DNA from: Deltaproteobacteria bacterium
GTDB taxonomy: Bacteria; Bdellovibrionota_C; UBA2361; JAAYZI01
Direction of reading: 5' to 3'
NCBI GenBank assembly: GCA_012514925.1
Contig: JAAYZI010000075.1
Span: 1-8,060 of the forward strand
Length of the DNA stretch: 8,060 bases
In this document: in pieces, positions 5,360-8,060 of the stretch
Layout: each line of letters begins with the position of its first letter
How positions within the stretch are numbered: the first letter of the stretch is position 1
Notes under the pieces: generated by a model
What the model was told of the DNA's origin: nothing
Seen by the model: only the letters and a program-made list of their open reading frames with translations
The model's database searches: none
Position numbers and translations under genes: made by a program

Positions 5360-6010
5360 ATGGTACGATATTCTTCTTTGGAGGTTTTTTACCGTTTGTC
5401 GTTTTGGGTTGGCCTCCTAGCTCTCTGTTTTTTTATTGATAGTAGCCAGCTTTGGGCCGATGAAATCTATGTTGTAAAGAAGCATGGCACTTTAGTTTAT
5501 ACAAACCGTCCCACTTCCCGTGATCGAGTGGTTTCTTTGTGGAAACCATCTCGTAATCGGGTAGTTTATAATCGGGTGGCTTTTCATCGACGTCCTCTTA
5601 AGCCTTCACGATTGGCCAAGAAACTTCACCCTTTAATTGTTGACGCCGCTGCACAGCAGGGTCTAGATCCCCATTTGGTGAAAGCGGTTGTCCACGCCGA
5701 ATCTGCTTTTAATCCACAGGCAAGATCTCACAAGGGGGCTATGGGTCTAATGCAACTGATGCCTTATACTGCAAGGTCGGTTGGAGTTAGAAACCCTTAC
5801 GAGCCTAGTGATAATTTGAGGGGAGGGTCCAGGTATTTGGCTTATCTGCTAAGGCGCTACCGGGGCAATCTAGTCCTCTCTTTAGCAGCTTATAATGCCG
5901 GCCCTGCGGCTGTAGATAAGCATCGTGGGGTGCCGCCCTACCGGGAAACCAGAGAATATGTCCATCGGGTTATCTCTCTGCAGCATGCCTATCGCAGCGA
6001 GGCCAGTTAA
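5360..6010 (+). CDS. Secreted SLT-family lytic transglycosylase (paralogue 2)
   Basis: A 216-residue exported murein lyase of the same build as the one at 664-1320. It begins MVRYSSLEVFYRL, then has a hydrophobic segment (about 14-26) and a likely cleavage point after LWA (31-33). A short DUF4124-like stretch follows (EIYVVKKHGTLVYTNRP, 35-51), then a basic linker. The SLT domain covers about 89-211: catalytic Glu114 in VHAESAFNP, GLMQLMP (129-135), AAYNAG (176-181) and GVPPYRET (190-197). TTG at 5321 and ATG at 5348 are possible earlier starts, but the TTG start codon lies at the left edge of the palindrome at 5323-5342, and ATG at 5360 has GGTGG five bases ahead. The gene appears monocistronic: it is divergent from the nitroreductase gene and followed by 363 bp of non-coding DNA with no clear terminator. 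Whether the paralogues cut different murein sites cannot be told. Confidence 0.92.
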   Translation: MVRYSSLEVFYRLSFWVGLLALCFFIDSSQLWADEIYVVKKHGTLVYTNRPTSRDRVVSLWKPSRNRVVYNRVAFHRRPLKPSRLAKKLHPLIVDAAAQQGLDPHLVKAVVHAESAFNPQARSHKGAMGLMQLMPYTARSVGVRNPYEPSDNLRGGSRYLAYLLRRYRGNLVLSLAAYNAGPAAVDKHRGVPPYRETREYVHRVISLQHAYRSEAS

Positions 6011-6124
6011 GTAAACAGGGTGGATCCCTATTTATCTTCTGGGCAGATTGATCTATCATCAACTTTAATTTAGTTAAAGCTAACTCGGGTATTTCATTAG
6101 GTTTCTGCTGCGACAGACGGTTGC

Positions 6125-6247
6125 ATCGTTCACGCGGGGAATTGATTACGCAATTTTTGTTTTCAGCCTGGGCGGTGACGCGGAATTAATTTCACTTTCT
6201 CCAGAGAAAGTAATATTCATGTAAACGGTTACCGGATACGGTTCCAT
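6125..6247. repeat. Dispersed intergenic repeat, copy 2 (interrupted)
   Basis: The left part (6125-6147) matches 372-394 at 22 of 23 bases, and the right part (6182-6214) matches 385-417 at 31 of 33. Between them are 34 bp not found in copy 1. The sequence ACGCGG(GG)GAATT is present on both sides of this insert, so it may have come from a small duplication. The palindrome is kept except for one central base (6194-6211, half-site ACTTTCTC). TTACCGGATA (6229-6238) is the exact reverse complement of the TATCCGGTAA at the left end of copy 1, and the tail ends GTTCCAT as copy 1 does. It lies between the transglycosylase and the smc promoter, in the same orientation as copy 1. Confidence 0.7.
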
Positions 6248-6263
6248 ACGTGGACAGTTACTT

Positions 6264-6292
6264 TTGATTTTGTGCTGCTGTGAGCGTAGAAT
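6264..6292 (+). promoter_or_regulatory. Predicted sigma70-type promoter for smc
   Basis: A -35 box TTGATT (6264-6269, 4 of 6) and a -10 box TAGAAT (6287-6292, 5 of 6) are separated by exactly 17 bp. The start would be near 6299, about 75 nt before the smc ATG. The -35 box begins only 17 bp after the end of repeat copy 2, so the repeat lies in the position of an upstream regulatory element. Confidence 0.5.
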
Positions 6293-6373
6293 GCCCTGCG
6301 GCGAAGTCATGGGGCGGATGGATCCGGGTTAGTTTCGCTTGGGATTTAGCGAGTAGTTTAAAAGGCTTGGTTT

Positions 6374-8060
6374 ATGCAGATTAGCCGTTTAGAGATTTTT
6401 GGGTTTAAGTCCTTCTTAGAGAGGCTGGTCTTACCGCTTGAACCTGGGATTACGGGAGTGGTGGGACCGAACGGGTGCGGCAAGTCAAATATCGTAGATG
6501 CCCTGCGATGGGTTCTGGGAGAAACTAAAGCTCGTAGTTTGCGGGGCAGCTCGTTGGAAGATGTGATTTTTAACGGCACTGATAAGCTTAGACCTTTAGG
6601 ACTGGCTGAGGTAACGCTTACCTTAAGGTCTAGTGACCAAAACTTTTTTGCGGACCTTGTGTCTCCTACACTTGAGGTCGAATCTATTGTTAGGGAAGCA
6701 GCCGAAGATGGAATGATCGGGGATGAAATCGATGCGGACCAAGAGGGTGATGTCGAATTTGAAGACCAAATTACGACGACTTCTGAGGAGACGGGAGCAA
6801 GACCTCAGCTTACTGTAGTTACAGGCAACCTTGGTGCGACGTCTCAAGAAAATAGCAAGGCGGGCTTAGAGTCAGGAGGGCTTTCTAGTGAGGAGCGGTT
6901 GGCAAATCAGGCCACTTTGCTGCAGCGTTACTCATGGCTTAAATCTGTAAGTGAAGTGCAGGTGACGCGAAGGTTGTACCGTAGCGGCGAGAGTGAGTTT
7001 TTTATTAATCGAGTAGCTTGTCGGCTTAAGGATATCAAGGAGCTTTTTAGAGCGGTGGGGCTTGGGGCTCGCACCTATACGATTGTGGCACAAGGAGAGA
7101 TAAGCCGGATTATCAGCGCTAAACCTGAGGAGCGCAGGATGATTCTGGAGGAGGCCGCTGGCATTCTAGGATTTCGTGATCGCATTAGCGCTGCCAAACG
7201 GCGCTTGGCTGAGACAGATGTTAATTTGGCCAGGCTTAACGATGTAACAAAAGAGGTGTCCCGCCAGGTAAATTCATTAAAGAGACAGGCGGCGCGAGCT
7301 CGTAACCGACAGGAACTTAAGAACGAAATTGCCAGGTTGGAGCACGTCCTCTTTGAAGATAGGTTCTCAAATATATCGGCACGATTAGGCGAATTTGACC
7401 GAGAGCACTGTTCAGTTCAACAAGTAGAAGGTGGATTGGAAACGCGGTTACACTCTGAGCAGTCTCAAGAGCAAGCCCTACGTAGCGATCTAATGAGCTT
7501 GGATCTAAAGGGAGACAGTCTGCGGATGCGCGTCGATTCCATTAAGGAGGAACTCGGTAATTGCGCCCGCCAGCGCAGCATGCGTGCTCAGCGGATTGGA
7601 GAGTTGCAGGCTTTGGCATCTGCTGCAAAGAATGAGATTTCTCGTTTAGAGGAGAGACGTGCAACGTTGGAGGCACGTATAGTTGGGGGGTCTGAACAGG
7701 TCGTTAACCTTTCTTCACAGGCTCAAAGCCTCGAGTTGCAACTGAAAGATTTGGATGGCAATTCACGTCAGCGTTTGTTGGAGCTAGCGGATCGTTTGAC
7801 GGTTTTAAAGGGCAAATGGAGGGCTCAAGACTCTGAAGGTCGGCGTGTACGGGATGAATTAGTATCGGATCGCCGGGCTTTGGCGCTAATTAAAGAAGAG
7901 TTGCTGGCGGTTTCGCCACTAAAACGCTTCGCTGAGGAGTTTTCGGCAGGAGGCCAGTCCGCTACTGAGGGGGATTTGTTAAAGAACGCCTCTTTGTTTA
8001 TGGATGGTTTGGTTATCCCGTCCGAGTTGGTAAAGGCTGTGCAAGCCGTGATCGCTGAAA
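6374..8060 (+). CDS. smc: Chromosome partition protein SMC, N-terminal half (3' end outside window)
   Basis: An open frame of 562 complete codons runs off the right edge. SMC dimers with ScpA/ScpB use ATP to load on and organise the chromosome. Visible parts: MQISRLEIFGFKSF start; Walker A GPNGCGKSN (31-39); the DALRWVLGE segment and arginine-finger region SLRG (55-58); VTRRLYRSGESEFFIN (197-212); Q-loop Gln240 in AQGEI; KPEERRMILEEAAGI (250-264). A heptad-rich arm follows from about 275 to 530, and the first residues of the hinge (LFMDGLVIPSELVKAVQAV, 541-559). The C-loop, Walker B and second arm lie outside. Between about 88 and 188 is an insertion of roughly 95 residues not seen in typical SMC heads, acidic at 108-139. 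ATG at 6374 has AAAAGG (6360-6365) eight bases ahead. It has its own predicted promoter. Confidence 0.95.
   Translation, partial: MQISRLEIFGFKSFLERLVLPLEPGITGVVGPNGCGKSNIVDALRWVLGETKARSLRGSSLEDVIFNGTDKLRPLGLAEVTLTLRSSDQNFFADLVSPTLEVESIVREAAEDGMIGDEIDADQEGDVEFEDQITTTSEETGARPQLTVVTGNLGATSQENSKAGLESGGLSSEERLANQATLLQRYSWLKSVSEVQVTRRLYRSGESEFFINRVACRLKDIKELFRAVGLGARTYTIVAQGEISRIISAKPEERRMILEEAAGILGFRDRISAAKRRLAETDVNLARLNDVTKEVSRQVNSLKRQAARARNRQELKNEIARLEHVLFEDRFSNISARLGEFDREHCSVQQVEGGLETRLHSEQSQEQALRSDLMSLDLKGDSLRMRVDSIKEELGNCARQRSMRAQRIGELQALASAAKNEISRLEERRATLEARIVGGSEQVVNLSSQAQSLELQLKDLDGNSRQRLLELADRLTVLKGKWRAQDSEGRRVRDELVSDRRALALIKEELLAVSPLKRFAEEFSAGGQSATEGDLLKNASLFMDGLVIPSELVKAVQAVIAE

Larger units (their letters stand above)
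6011..6373. other. Non-coding region between the second transglycosylase and smc
   Basis: This 363-bp stretch has no supported gene. It holds a weak AT-rich hairpin (CTTTAA 6063-6068 with TTAAAG 6074-6079, no T-tract), repeat copy 2, and the predicted smc promoter. The last 80 bp (6293-6373) form the presumed smc leader and end in AAAAGG before the start codon; I see no further structure there. Confidence 0.6.

Noticed and set aside
5187..5420. A 77-codon plus-strand open frame ahead of the second transglycosylase
   Set aside because: It runs through the inverted repeats and overlaps the transglycosylase start in another frame, shows no family resemblance, and its start lacks a convincing ribosome site.
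6063..6079. AT-rich hairpin after the second transglycosylase as a terminator
   Set aside because: The stem is six A/T-rich pairs with no GC core and no T-tract.
6358..6847. Minus-strand open frames opposite the start of smc
   Set aside because: They lie opposite the conserved SMC head and the insertion, with no ribosome site or family similarity; the smc frame is uninterrupted.

Overview
The window is ordinary chromosomal backbone from a flagellated Gram-negative bacterium. The mix suggests a deltaproteobacterial (Desulfobacterota-like) genome: a flagellin tail, a canonical SMC, a fused radical SAM/DUF2344 protein of about 850 residues, and exported SLT lytic transglycosylases. This placement is inferred from gene content and sequence character, not from a database search. 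No mobile-element gene, CRISPR array, rRNA or tRNA is visible.

Layout. (1) 3-155: last 50 residues of a flagellin (+), followed by a structured 3' region with two stem-loops and a strong intrinsic terminator (304-361). (2) 362-663: non-coding stretch with copy 1 of a dispersed repeat built round a perfect 18-bp palindrome, a good sigma70-type promoter, and a leader in which GGTTAG/CTAACC elements can fold round the next start codon. (3) 664-1913: a secreted lytic transglycosylase overlapping pgsA (phosphatidylglycerophosphate synthase) by 4 bp. (4) 1940-5026, minus strand: an FMN nitroreductase-family gene followed, in the same frame and separated only by its TAA, by a TTG-initiated radical SAM/DUF2344 gene. 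This pair converges on pgsA with a 26-bp gap. (5) 5027-5359: a divergent intergenic region with inverted repeats, including a perfect 20-bp palindrome just upstream of a second lytic transglycosylase (5360-6010), a paralogue of the first. (6) 6011-6373: non-coding, with copy 2 of the dispersed repeat (interrupted) and a good sigma70-type promoter. (7) 6374 to the window end: the N-terminal half of smc, with an unusual acidic insertion in its ATPase head.

The genes are mainly envelope and chromosome housekeeping: peptidoglycan cleavage (two transglycosylases), phospholipid synthesis (PgsA), chromosome organisation (SMC) and motility (flagellin). They do not form one obvious pathway. I found no convincing new multi-gene system. 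The parts most worth a second look are the dispersed repeat family, the SMC head insertion, and the structured regions round the flagellin 3' end and the two transglycosylase starts.
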